Below, piece after piece: positions 7,226-14,492 of a DNA stretch of 64,000 nt. How positions within the stretch are numbered: the stretch's first letter is position 1; each line of letters opens with the position of its first letter. Position numbers and translations under genes: made by a program. The notes beneath the pieces were generated by a model that was not told where the DNA came from, ran no database searches, and saw only the letters and a list, made by a program, of their open reading frames with translations. Source of the stretch: JABCPE02 sp963518955 (GTDB taxonomy: Bacteria; Bacteroidota; Bacteroidia; Flavobacteriales; Weeksellaceae); NCBI GenBank assembly GCA_963518955.1, contig CAUQKI010000005.1:1-64000 (forward strand), written 5' to 3'.

Positions 7226-7915
7226 ATGAAAACACTCAACGATTATCAAATTGCCTTAGACGATGTAATGGAATTCATCGACAACGACCTTTTACAAGCC
7301 AAACTTCCTGAAGTAGAAGCTGATTACAAGGCAAACCCTTCCTTGCTGAACAAAGTGCGCTTAGGGATTATTTATCACGAAGTAGCCTTAAATTTAGGCT
7401 TTTTTAGCAAGCAGTACAAAGGCTATGCACAAAAGAGTCTCACGATTTTATCAGAATGCGAAGCCAATCCCGAAACACCTGAGGCATTACAACCTTTTAT
7501 CCTTTCTTACGAGGCTTCAGCAATGGCTTTGGTAGCTGGCGAAACTTTTAAGCTCTCACTTATCGGCAAGAGTTTTAAGCTTTTTGAAACGGCTATTAAA
7601 AAGTACGGAGCGGTACACTATCTTCCTGAATTTATGCGCGGTAGCGTAGCCGAAAACCTACCTTGGTTTTACTTCAGTAAGCGTGCTTTAGCTAAAATCG
7701 ACTTTGAGAATATCATCCGAAAGCAAGCACAACACCCTGAGTACGCCTCTTGGAAAATAATGAGTTTCGTGTATTGGGCGTGGGCAAAGCAACACCCACA
7801 GCGCAAGTATCGCCCGCAAGCCCTCGCCTATTTGCAAAAAGCCATAGAGCTTGATCCCCATTATTTAGCAGGGCGCAAACGATCAGAAGAGCTGATAGCA
7901 AAATTTACTAATTAG
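7226..7915 (+). CDS. TPR-like helical protein
   Basis: A 229-residue soluble protein built of helix pairs. A recognisable tetratricopeptide unit lies at the C-terminus (RPQALAYLQKAIELDPHYLAGR) and weaker ones earlier (YAQKSLTILSECEANPET, FKLFETAIKKYG). Such proteins act as protein-interaction platforms; no catalytic motif is present. The start at 7226 is chosen because the upstream alternative begins inside a promoter box and because AAAAAGAAG precedes this ATG. It follows the Crp/Fnr gene by 65 bases; regulation by that protein is possible but not shown. Confidence 0.65.
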   Translation: MKTLNDYQIALDDVMEFIDNDLLQAKLPEVEADYKANPSLLNKVRLGIIYHEVALNLGFFSKQYKGYAQKSLTILSECEANPETPEALQPFILSYEASAMALVAGETFKLSLIGKSFKLFETAIKKYGAVHYLPEFMRGSVAENLPWFYFSKRALAKIDFENIIRKQAQHPEYASWKIMSFVYWAWAKQHPQRKYRPQALAYLQKAIELDPHYLAGRKRSEELIAKFTN

Positions 7916-7945
7916 AAACTAATGATTATTAATTGATATTTTTTG

Positions 7946-7953
7946 TACTTTTG
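7946..7953 (+). promoter_or_regulatory. -7 promoter element TACTTTTG upstream of a decayed gene
   Basis: TAnnTTTG match about 40 bases before the remnant of the third MTSDEF-family copy. No open reading frame of normal length follows, so it may be a leftover promoter. Confidence 0.35.
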
Positions 7954-7991
7954 ACATTGCTAAAAGCACAATATTTGAACCGTTTGTTTTA

Positions 7992-8144
7992 CTCTATTAT
8001 GTAGGTTTAGATAGTGAAAGTTCCATAGGCAACACCCGGCAGACTTACAAAATATTTGATGAAGACAACAACCTTATTTCCGATTGTGGGGAATTGGAAG
8101 TCAGTGCTTATGAATACTTTCATGGAGGCAAATATGAAAATTGA
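7992..8144 (+). pseudogene. Remnant of a third MTSDEF-family copy (C-terminal part)
   Basis: An open frame ending with TGA at 8142-8144 encodes GLDSESSIGNTRQTYKIFDE, then NNLISDCGELEVSAYEYFHGGKYEN. This closely matches the C-terminal 45 residues of the proteins at 2788 and 6145. The residues just before it (VLLYYV) only loosely match VFYSILL of the intact copy and no start codon with a matching N-terminus exists. The first half of the gene has therefore been lost. It sits in the roughly 300-base gap between the TPR-like gene and the gene at 8217. Confidence 0.7.
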
Positions 8145-8188
8145 ATTCCTGAAAACAAGCTAAATTTTCTCATTAATTAATTAGTTTC

Positions 8189-8196
8189 TATCTTTG
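8189..8196 (+). promoter_or_regulatory. -7 promoter element TATCTTTG
   Basis: Perfect TAnnTTTG box 21 bases upstream of the ATG at 8217. It probably drives 8217 through 10095, which are tightly packed. Confidence 0.55.
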
Positions 8197-8216
8197 TTTG
8201 ATATTAAAAATAAAAA

Positions 8217-8456
8217 ATGACACCACTCATTACCCAAAAAGATCAAATCATCGTGCAAATGCGTGCAGAACTCTCAGCAACCATTGAGGAAGACCGCTAC
8301 TATACAGAAGAAAATATAACTGACTGTAACACACATTTGGAGGCTTTCTTGGCTAAATTAGAAAAAGCTGACCAAGCCACAGATAAACAGACTTACCTCG
8401 CAGAAGCTATACAAACCGTTTGTGAGCAACTCTCTAGTTTTAACAATAAAAGATGA
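8217..8456 (+). CDS. Truncated duplicate: N-terminal module of the protein at 8983
   Basis: A 79-residue protein whose first 75 residues repeat the N-terminus of the 370-residue protein at 8983 with about nine in ten residues the same (shared: QMRAELSATIEEDRYYTE, then LEAFLAKLEKADQATDKQTY). After CEQLSSFN the similarity ends and a stop follows within three codons, whereas the long protein continues. It is helical and acidic. It overlaps the next gene by the four bases ATGA, implying translational coupling. It may be a broken duplicate or a genuine one-domain relative. Confidence 0.6.
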   Translation: MTPLITQKDQIIVQMRAELSATIEEDRYYTEENITDCNTHLEAFLAKLEKADQATDKQTYLAEAIQTVCEQLSSFNNKR

Positions 8457-8977
8457 TACAAAAGGCTTTTCCCTCTTATTTGCATAAAGAAGCTACTAAA
8501 ATAGCAGATTTTCTACAGCAAAATGATCCTAAAGACTTCAAAATTATAGGGACGGAAATCGTTTATCTCAATGGGAAAGTTTTGGAGTTACCTCAAAGAG
8601 TCTATTTTGGAGAATTCAACACCCAAAACCTGACTTTAGTTCAAGAGCAAATGCTTAATTGCTTGTATTTGTGTCATTGCAACGGTCATTTAAGAGAATA
8701 TTACTTAATAAAAGTATTGGAGGTGAAAGAAGATTTTGCTTTGCCCTTTATCGCCAAACTTTTGGGTGATTATGTCATAGAAATATTAGAAGTACTCCAC
8801 CACGAACTTCCTAATGATACTCGTGATAAATTAAGGGATTTCTTTCGTGCAAATCTTCTTTATCAAAAGCGTATAGAGAGCCGTATAGCTAGTTATTGGG
8901 ATCTTTTCTATCGAAATGCTTATCCTGATTTAAAAAAATATGTAGGCTACCAATTATTTCAAACCATCGTAAAATAA
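8453..8977 (+). CDS. Uncharacterised helical protein coupled to the truncated duplicate
   Basis: A 174-residue soluble protein, helical in the C-terminal two thirds (LTLVQEQMLNCLYLCHCNGH, VIEILEVLHHELPND, LRDFFRANLLYQKRIESR). No family recognised; no signal peptide. Its ATG overlaps the stop of the gene at 8217 and it ends 5 bases before the full-length relative at 8983, so the three are co-transcribed. Being wedged between two copies of the same N-terminal module suggests that a duplication created the arrangement. An immunity role is possible by location only. Confidence 0.55.
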   Translation: MIQKAFPSYLHKEATKIADFLQQNDPKDFKIIGTEIVYLNGKVLELPQRVYFGEFNTQNLTLVQEQMLNCLYLCHCNGHLREYYLIKVLEVKEDFALPFIAKLLGDYVIEILEVLHHELPNDTRDKLRDFFRANLLYQKRIESRIASYWDLFYRNAYPDLKKYVGYQLFQTIVK

Positions 8978-8982
8978 AAGAA

Positions 8983-10095
8983 ATGACGCAATTCATTACT
9001 CAAAAAGACCAAATCATCGCGCAAATGCGTGCGGAACTCTCAGCAACCATTGAGGAAGACCGTTATTATACAGAAGCAAATATAACCGATTGTAATGCAC
9101 ATTTGGAGGCTTTCTTGGCGAAATTAGAAAAGGCTGACCAAGCCACAGATAAACAGACCTACCTCGCAGAAGCTATACAAACCATTTGTGAGCAACTCTC
9201 TACCTTCAACGACCCTGAGGAAGAAGAAATGCCCGAATATCTTTGGGGGTTTCTTTACAATGGTTATACGATAGAACTTTCTAACTTTATCCGTGAAGCA
9301 GCTTTAGCGTATGGTTTTGAAATACCAGCACCTACGGTAATTGCATTGCATAATTGTAGCGTGGAAATAGATGATTTTGATTGTTTTTCAGTAGTATTAG
9401 GAAATGAGGAAGATAAATTTGCATGTTTGGAATACGACCCTAACACACACCAATATTTCTATGATGAAAACCCTTATGGAGACGCTTATCCTTTGCCTCT
9501 TTACAATGTGCAAGTAAATACCGATTATAGCGAATTATCCTTTGAAGTACTTTCAAAATGGAAAATAGAACGCTTTCAGTTCTTGGCTCAATATCCATCG
9601 GATAAGGTCTGGATTAAAGCTGTTTATGAGCTTCACACCCAAAAAATTCTCTTAAATAGGCGAGAAAAGCACTGGAGCACGATTACATTCGGAACAGAAA
9701 AAGGCAAAATCATTGAGCTAAGAGCCACTCAATATGACAATGAAGGGGATATAATCCCTTCTGCTGAAGAAGGCGGTGGCTTTAGTGTGTTTACTATGGG
9801 AATCAATGAAGAGAACAAATTACAAAGTCGCAATGAAATTGCTGATACAAAGATTTTGTTTGAAAAGACATTTTTTAGAGATGCTCGTGAAGAAGAATGG
9901 CGACTCTACGAACTTCAAAATATCACTATACAAAACGGGATAGTAACCATTACTTCTACAGATGAGGTCATAACTCATGACGAAAATTGGGAACTGATAA
10001 GAGGAAATATTGCTCCTATAAGTCTCAGTTATGAACTCAAAAACAATGATTTTGTATTGAATTTCATTCAAAAGGTTATAGAGACAATAAACTAA
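8983..10095 (+). CDS. Uncharacterised two-part protein with a duplicated N-terminal helical module
   Basis: A 370-residue acidic soluble protein. Residues 1-75 are a helical module also encoded alone at 8217. An acidic linker (DPEEEEMPEY) leads to a larger beta-rich part with repeated YDPNTHQYFYDENPYGD, ITFGTEKGKIIELRATQYD and YELQNITIQNGIVTITSTDE segments. No known enzymatic motif or export signal is visible. It ends the 8217-10095 unit. I do not recognise the family. The neighbourhood suggests immunity or another protective role, but the sequence alone does not show it. Confidence 0.6.
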   Translation: MTQFITQKDQIIAQMRAELSATIEEDRYYTEANITDCNAHLEAFLAKLEKADQATDKQTYLAEAIQTICEQLSTFNDPEEEEMPEYLWGFLYNGYTIELSNFIREAALAYGFEIPAPTVIALHNCSVEIDDFDCFSVVLGNEEDKFACLEYDPNTHQYFYDENPYGDAYPLPLYNVQVNTDYSELSFEVLSKWKIERFQFLAQYPSDKVWIKAVYELHTQKILLNRREKHWSTITFGTEKGKIIELRATQYDNEGDIIPSAEEGGGFSVFTMGINEENKLQSRNEIADTKILFEKTFFRDAREEEWRLYELQNITIQNGIVTITSTDEVITHDENWELIRGNIAPISLSYELKNNDFVLNFIQKVIETIN

Positions 10096-10135
10096 TTATC
10101 ATCATTTTGGTTTTATGAACTAAATAGAAACAAAC

Positions 10136-10522
10136 ATGAAACAGAAATTGCGCAAATTGATTCATAAAGACAAAGAGTATTTGTACAGAATAAATACAGT
10201 CTACAACACGAAAAAAGACAACACCTCTCTGCTCTCTGTGCGTATCTTTTTGGCAGGAGAAAAAAACACACCTTTATGTATCAATTTCATTACTATTGAT
10301 GATAAATACATGGGACAGCCTCTCAATGGCAATATCAATTTACTGAACAAAAACACACAAACCAAAGAAACCATAAACCTCAACGAGTCCAAATATATCC
10401 CAAAACTGATTGACTGGGCAGAAGAGCAAGGCTGGAAAGGAGACAACAAAATCTCGCCGCTAAACGGACTTCTTTTTTTGGAGTTTTTAGGGTATGATAT
10501 AGCTCCTATACAAACTGACTGA
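10136..10522 (+). CDS. Small uncharacterised protein
   Basis: A 128-residue basic protein, unlike its acidic neighbours. The first part is strand-rich (KEYLYRINTVYNTKK, LLSVRIFLAGEKN) and the last third has LIDWAEEQGWKGDNKI followed by NGLLFLEFLGYDIAP. No family recognised and no signal peptide. It lies 40 bases after the 370-residue gene on the same strand and could be the last gene of that unit. It is followed by 184 non-coding bases holding a promoter for the next gene. Confidence 0.5.
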   Translation: MKQKLRKLIHKDKEYLYRINTVYNTKKDNTSLLSVRIFLAGEKNTPLCINFITIDDKYMGQPLNGNINLLNKNTQTKETINLNESKYIPKLIDWAEEQGWKGDNKISPLNGLLFLEFLGYDIAPIQTD

Positions 10523-10571
10523 AAAAGCCCTATACTCCACTGCTACAGCTGATTAGTTTTAGTTGTTTTCA

Positions 10572-10600
10572 TTGTTAATTCATTGGTTTTTATATCTTTG
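10572..10600 (+). promoter_or_regulatory. Promoter: TTG, 18-base spacer, TATCTTTG
   Basis: Good Bacteroidota promoter (-33 TTG at 10572-10574, -7 box 10593-10600) leaving an unusually long leader of about 100 AT-rich bases before the gene at 10707. No further structure was recognised in that leader. Confidence 0.5.
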
Positions 10601-10706
10601 TATTACAACATAAATGTAATAAAAAATAATATTGGTTTTTATTACTATTATTTCCGCTTTTTCTTTGGTATTAAACCATTTTAAACAAAATTAAAATCAA
10701 GTTCTT

Positions 10707-11147
10707 ATGAAACAATATAAAATTACAGATTTTACACAGCACACTGACGACCCTACTTCTTATGATGGGACGGTGGTTATCAATGGAGAAGAATTAAGGG
10801 TGGACATCATCCTTGAGGATGAAGGCGACACTGAAAAGATAGAACAGCAGATGAACACCTTTCTCAGTGAGATAGACACCCTATCACAAAAAGCAAAAGA
10901 ATGTATTGCTGAGGATTTTTTAGACCTCTACAATGACAACTGGCGTTTTGGTGATGATGAGGATGATGAAGACAAACCTGAGCTTACTAAAGAACAATTT
11001 ATGGAAGCCCTTAGCTTGCAAAGTTTCTTGTTTTACAGCGATGATGTAGAAGTCTTCTTTGATGACAACGATATGTTCTTAGGACACTCGCTTATCGCCT
11101 CAGACTTTGACGGTGAGAATTTTAACTATACCGAAATGTTTGGTTAG
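10707..11147 (+). CDS. DUF2004-like acidic protein, putative immunity protein
   Basis: A 146-residue very acidic protein. The layout YDGTVVINGEELRVDIILED, then a helical segment (IEQQMNTFLSEIDTLSQKA) and an acidic tail (FYSDDVEVFFDDNDMFLGH) resembles DUF2004/DUF6985-type proteins, which recur next to polymorphic toxins. A stretch of D and E (WRFGDDEDDEDKPE) occupies residues 70-83. The highly acidic character would suit a partner for a basic nuclease toxin. No toxin is nearby. Family assignment is tentative. Confidence 0.5.
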   Translation: MKQYKITDFTQHTDDPTSYDGTVVINGEELRVDIILEDEGDTEKIEQQMNTFLSEIDTLSQKAKECIAEDFLDLYNDNWRFGDDEDDEDKPELTKEQFMEALSLQSFLFYSDDVEVFFDDNDMFLGHSLIASDFDGENFNYTEMFG

Positions 11148-11162
11148 AATAATTGATTGAAA

Positions 11163-11633
11163 ATGACCTTAGAAACTATCATTGCCCATTACAGAAGTCG
11201 CTTAGCCTCATTACCCGATGCCATACTTATTGGCGAAATCCCCGAAGGTGCTGAAAGTATTCCCCCAAAGGTGTTACAATACATAACTCCTGTGCATAGT
11301 GCTTTTTTAAAGCTTTGCAATGGTGGGACTTTTGGTGATATCATTCTGTGGAGTGCAGAGGAGCTGTTGGAAAACCAGTATCGCGTTCCTGCCAAACAGC
11401 CTTCTTGGTATGAAATAGGACAGCTTTTGTACGAGCCGCTTTTCCTTGATAAACGTTCCCAATGTGTGATATTTCCTGCCGATGTCTATGATGGGATTGA
11501 GGGCATAGAGGTTGATTTTGATACTTTTGTAAGAGAATATATTTTCGGGAACAAATACAAAGAAAAAATTATAGGTTATAACAATGAAGATGATGATTGG
11601 TCAGCATTTTTAAGCGATTCTTCTATAAGTTAA
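11163..11633 (+). CDS. SUKH (SMI1/KNR4)-like putative immunity protein
   Basis: A 156-residue soluble protein with the SUKH layout: an N-terminal helix, PPKVLQYITPVHSAFLKLCNGG with the conserved asparagine-glycine turn, then GDIILWSAEELLENQY and a late hydrophobic block VIFPADVYDGIEGIEVDFDTF. SUKH proteins neutralise a range of toxins in the cytoplasm. The ATG at 11163 is preferred to a TTG two codons upstream. It follows the DUF2004-like gene by 15 bases. Its stop overlaps the convergent gene's stop by four bases. Confidence 0.6.
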   Translation: MTLETIIAHYRSRLASLPDAILIGEIPEGAESIPPKVLQYITPVHSAFLKLCNGGTFGDIILWSAEELLENQYRVPAKQPSWYEIGQLLYEPLFLDKRSQCVIFPADVYDGIEGIEVDFDTFVREYIFGNKYKEKIIGYNNEDDDWSAFLSDSSIS

Positions 11634-12064
11634 ACTTTCTTAAAAGAAGTCACAGCCTCACCAAGTTCCTTTATAATCATTGCAAGAGTTTTATCATCCA
11701 AAGAAAAAGTGAGCTGATATGGTTCTTCGCCATAGGAAACAGGCGCTATATCATAGCATAGCAGCACTATAAGTTTTTTATTTTGATATTCAAAAGCTAA
11801 TTCTGGCTCTATAAAACCAATCTCAGCAGGCTTCTCTTGATTCGCCGAAATCTGCTCAAACCATTCCAAAAGACCCAGCAACTCAAAAAAAAGCATACAC
11901 TCACTTACTCGTGTATAATATTTTCCTTCTAAATCATCTTTCACCTTCACTTCTACTTTCAGCCAATCTTCAAAATTGTCCTTCCTTTCTCGGTGTCCAT
12001 GAATAGAGAAAATGATTTTTTGATAAGCGTTTTGGATTTTGAACATGATTTTTTTCTGTTGCAT
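11630..12064 (-). CDS. Possible WapI-type immunity protein
   Basis: A 144-residue acidic protein. The segment MLFFELLGLLEWFEQISANQ followed by a FIEPELAFEYQ strand recalls WapI-like immunity proteins, in which a helix with LxxWF precedes a F-x-EP-x-L-x-F strand; I am not certain. A second possible start is the ATG at 12046, which would give MFKIQNAYQKI and fits that family's usual N-terminus better. A -7 box at 12087-12094 on the same strand drives it. It ends the accessory region and is divergent from degP. Confidence 0.5.
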   Translation of the reverse strand: MQQKKIMFKIQNAYQKIIFSIHGHRERKDNFEDWLKVEVKVKDDLEGKYYTRVSECMLFFELLGLLEWFEQISANQEKPAEIGFIEPELAFEYQNKKLIVLLCYDIAPVSYGEEPYQLTFSLDDKTLAMIIKELGEAVTSFKKV

Positions 12065-12086
12065 TTCTTAATTTCTTTCCTTGAAA

Positions 12087-12094
12087 CAAAGATA
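12087..12094 (-). promoter_or_regulatory. -7 promoter element (TATCTTTG on the minus strand)
   Basis: Perfect TAnnTTTG box 23 bases upstream of the start at 12064. Confidence 0.55.
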
Positions 12095-12214
12095 AACTAA
12101 AAATTCTCAAACATAATAACCACTATTCCCAGCCAATTGACAGTTTCCATTTTAAAAATCTTATAATTCTTGTTAAACTTAGTTAAAACCAATGAAACAA
12201 GATGGTTTTTGCAT

Positions 12215-12222
12215 TAAATTTG
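12215..12222 (+). promoter_or_regulatory. -7 promoter element TAAATTTG for degP
   Basis: TAnnTTTG match 33 bases before the ATG at 12256. It falls inside the longer reading frame that starts at 12202, so the shorter start is preferred. Confidence 0.5.
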
Positions 12223-12255
12223 TATCAACAAAATCAAAATAAATACAACATTTAT

Positions 12256-13773
12256 ATGAAAAACCAATTGAAAAAACTTGCTCCTTTTGCATTAGTAGGA
12301 ATACTTTCTGGGGCGACAACCTTTGGAGCAATTAACTATTTTAATGAAGAACAAAACAACACCGATTTTTCTTATTTCTCCACTTCTGGGAAAAACGCCA
12401 TCCCAGCAGGGCTGAACGGAGCGTCTTCTGACAACTTCATAAAAGCTTCTAAAACGACCGTGCCTGCCGTGGTTACGATAAGAAACTATCAAAACAATAC
12501 ACCTTCCTCTGGAAGATCTATGGATCAGGATATTTTTGAGTTTTTCTTCGGAGAAGGATTCAGAAATAATAGAAGCCAAAGACAAGAAGCACCAAAAGAC
12601 CTGCCTTCTGGGCTGGGTTCAGGAGTTATCATTTCACCTGATGGATACATCATATCCAATAACCATGTGGTAGCAGGAGCTAGCAAACTGGAAGTAGTTC
12701 TAAGCAACAAGAAAACTTACACTGCTACACTCATCGGAACTGACCCGAGTACAGACATCGCACTACTAAAAATAGAAGACAAAGGGCTTCCTTATCTTAA
12801 CTTTGCGAACTCAGATTTAGTTGAGGTAGGACAATGGGTTCTTGCCGTGGGAAATCCACTTGGGCTTAACTCTACCGTGACAGCGGGAATTGTTTCTGCA
12901 AAAGGCAGAAATATAGACCTTCTCAGCCAGCAGAGTAGAACACCGATCGAAAGTTTCATCCAGACTGATGCCGCTATCAACAAAGGAAACAGCGGAGGAG
13001 CGCTAGTAAACCTAAATGGAGATTTGATTGGGATAAACTCTGCAATCTCTTCATCTTCTGGATATTACGAAGGATATGGATTTGCTGTTCCTGCTAATTT
13101 AGCTAAAAAAGTAGTGGAAGATATCAAGAAATTTGGTCTTGTTCAGAGAGGATTCTTGGGAGTTGGGTCTTTAGATTTGTCTAATGATTTACAAGTTAAA
13201 ACATACAACCAAAGAAACAAAACCAGCCTAAAATCTGGAAAAGGTATCTATGTAACGGATGTTGCCAAAAATAGTGGTGCAGAAGATGCAGGAATCAAAA
13301 CAGGAGATATCATCACTAAGATAGACAATGTAAATATCGATGAATTCTCTGACCTTTCTCTGGCTATCGGCAGCAAAAGACCTGGAGACAAAGTTTCTGT
13401 AACCTACATAAGAGCTGGAAAAGAGCACAAAACTACTGCCGCTCTAAAAGACCAAAAAGGAAATACCTCTCTACGAAGCAAAGCTGACCTTAGCGTAACT
13501 GAAAAAATCGGAGGTGAGTTTGAAAGCCTAAGCGACAGAGTAAAAGTAAGCTACGGACTAAACAGCGGTGTCATCGCTAGAAACATCGTAGATGGCGGAG
13601 AACTCTCCAAAATAGGTATCGTGGACAACTATATCATTATGGAGATAAACGGAAAACCTGTTAATTCTCAAAAAGATATAGAAAATCTACTGAAAAATTA
13701 CAAGGGAACTGTTTCTGTGGTTTATCTCGATGAGTACGGAAGAGCCACTAGAAGAGGTTTCACCATGCCTTAA
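12256..13773 (+). CDS. degP: Periplasmic serine protease DegP/HtrA (Do family)
   Basis: A 505-residue envelope protease and chaperone that degrades or refolds misfolded envelope proteins. It starts with a basic MKNQLKK and one hydrophobic segment (signal peptide or anchor). The chymotrypsin-like domain shows the full triad: H137 in SNNHVV, D167 in STDIALLKI and S246 in GNSGG. Two PDZ domains follow, with GIYVTDVAKNSGAEDAGI marking the first and SGVIARNIVDGGELSKIGI the second. Length is normal for the family. Start chosen from the promoter position and the signal sequence. An intrinsic terminator follows. Confidence 0.95.
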   Translation: MKNQLKKLAPFALVGILSGATTFGAINYFNEEQNNTDFSYFSTSGKNAIPAGLNGASSDNFIKASKTTVPAVVTIRNYQNNTPSSGRSMDQDIFEFFFGEGFRNNRSQRQEAPKDLPSGLGSGVIISPDGYIISNNHVVAGASKLEVVLSNKKTYTATLIGTDPSTDIALLKIEDKGLPYLNFANSDLVEVGQWVLAVGNPLGLNSTVTAGIVSAKGRNIDLLSQQSRTPIESFIQTDAAINKGNSGGALVNLNGDLIGINSAISSSSGYYEGYGFAVPANLAKKVVEDIKKFGLVQRGFLGVGSLDLSNDLQVKTYNQRNKTSLKSGKGIYVTDVAKNSGAEDAGIKTGDIITKIDNVNIDEFSDLSLAIGSKRPGDKVSVTYIRAGKEHKTTAALKDQKGNTSLRSKADLSVTEKIGGEFESLSDRVKVSYGLNSGVIARNIVDGGELSKIGIVDNYIIMEINGKPVNSQKDIENLLKNYKGTVSVVYLDEYGRATRRGFTMP

Positions 13774-13801
13774 AACATAATTTTTAAACTTATATTTGAT
13801 T

Positions 13802-13844
13802 AAAATCCTGCAAAAATTTAAAAGATTTTTGTGGGATTTTTTTC
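13802..13844 (+). terminator. Intrinsic terminator after degP
   Basis: A 16-base stem (aaaatcctgcaaaaat with atttttgtgggatttt, containing one mismatch or wobble) followed by a T run. Confidence 0.75.
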
Positions 13845-13873
13845 TTGAAGTTTCATTTTTTCTACAAAAGTAA

Positions 13874-13881
13874 TATCTTTG
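13874..13881 (+). promoter_or_regulatory. -7 promoter element TATCTTTG
   Basis: Perfect TAnnTTTG box only six bases before the ATG at 13887. The transcript is therefore leaderless or nearly so, and the upstream start at 13845 is excluded. Confidence 0.6.
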
Positions 13882-13886
13882 TGCCT

Positions 13887-14483
13887 ATGGATTATAAAAA
13901 ACTATTTATCCGAGGTATTTCATACAGCCAGACTCAGTCTGGTGCCTATGCTCTATTGCTAGAAGAACCAGAAACAGGGATAAAACTGCCCATCGTAATC
14001 GGTAATTTCGAAGCCCAGTCTATCTCTATGGGACTAGAAAAAGATTTTAAGCTTACTAGACCACTTACTCATGATTTATTTGCAAGATTTATAGAAGACA
14101 CCCGCTATATCATAGAATCCGTTGTGATTTATAAGATAGTAGACGGGGTATTTTTTTCTAATATCAATTTTACCAATAGACTCATCGGGGATAGTATCAC
14201 CCTAGATTCTAGAACATCTGATGCAGTAGCGATGGCAATAAGGTTTGATGCGCCTGTATATACCACTCAGGAGGTCTTGGATGAAGCAGGAATTTTACTA
14301 AATCTACAGGAAGAAGATGATGAGGACGAAATAGAAGAAACTTTCCCTGATGTCATCACAGAACCAGTAAAAAGCATGCAGGAACTACAGGAAGAACTAG
14401 ATGAAGCCGTAAAAAATGAGGATTTTGACCTCGCTCTAAAAATTCAGGAAGAAATAAAAAATAGAAATCATAATATAGAATAA
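13887..14483 (+). CDS. Bifunctional nuclease family protein (DUF151) with C-terminal UVR motif
   Basis: A 198-residue protein. Residues 1-140 match the bifunctional nuclease (BFN, DUF151) domain: LPIVIGNFEAQSISMGLE, then TRPLTHDLFA and DSRTSDAVAMAIRFDAPVY. The last 40 residues form a UVR-type helical hairpin (MQELQEELDEAVKNEDFDLA). The domain was named for DNase and RNase activity in plant homologues; the bacterial role is unclear. The start at 13887 directly follows the -7 box. It lies 9 bases before the nucleoside transporter gene and is probably co-transcribed with it. Confidence 0.85.
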   Translation: MDYKKLFIRGISYSQTQSGAYALLLEEPETGIKLPIVIGNFEAQSISMGLEKDFKLTRPLTHDLFARFIEDTRYIIESVVIYKIVDGVFFSNINFTNRLIGDSITLDSRTSDAVAMAIRFDAPVYTTQEVLDEAGILLNLQEEDDEDEIEETFPDVITEPVKSMQELQEELDEAVKNEDFDLALKIQEEIKNRNHNIE

Positions 14484-14492
14484 ACCAAAGAA

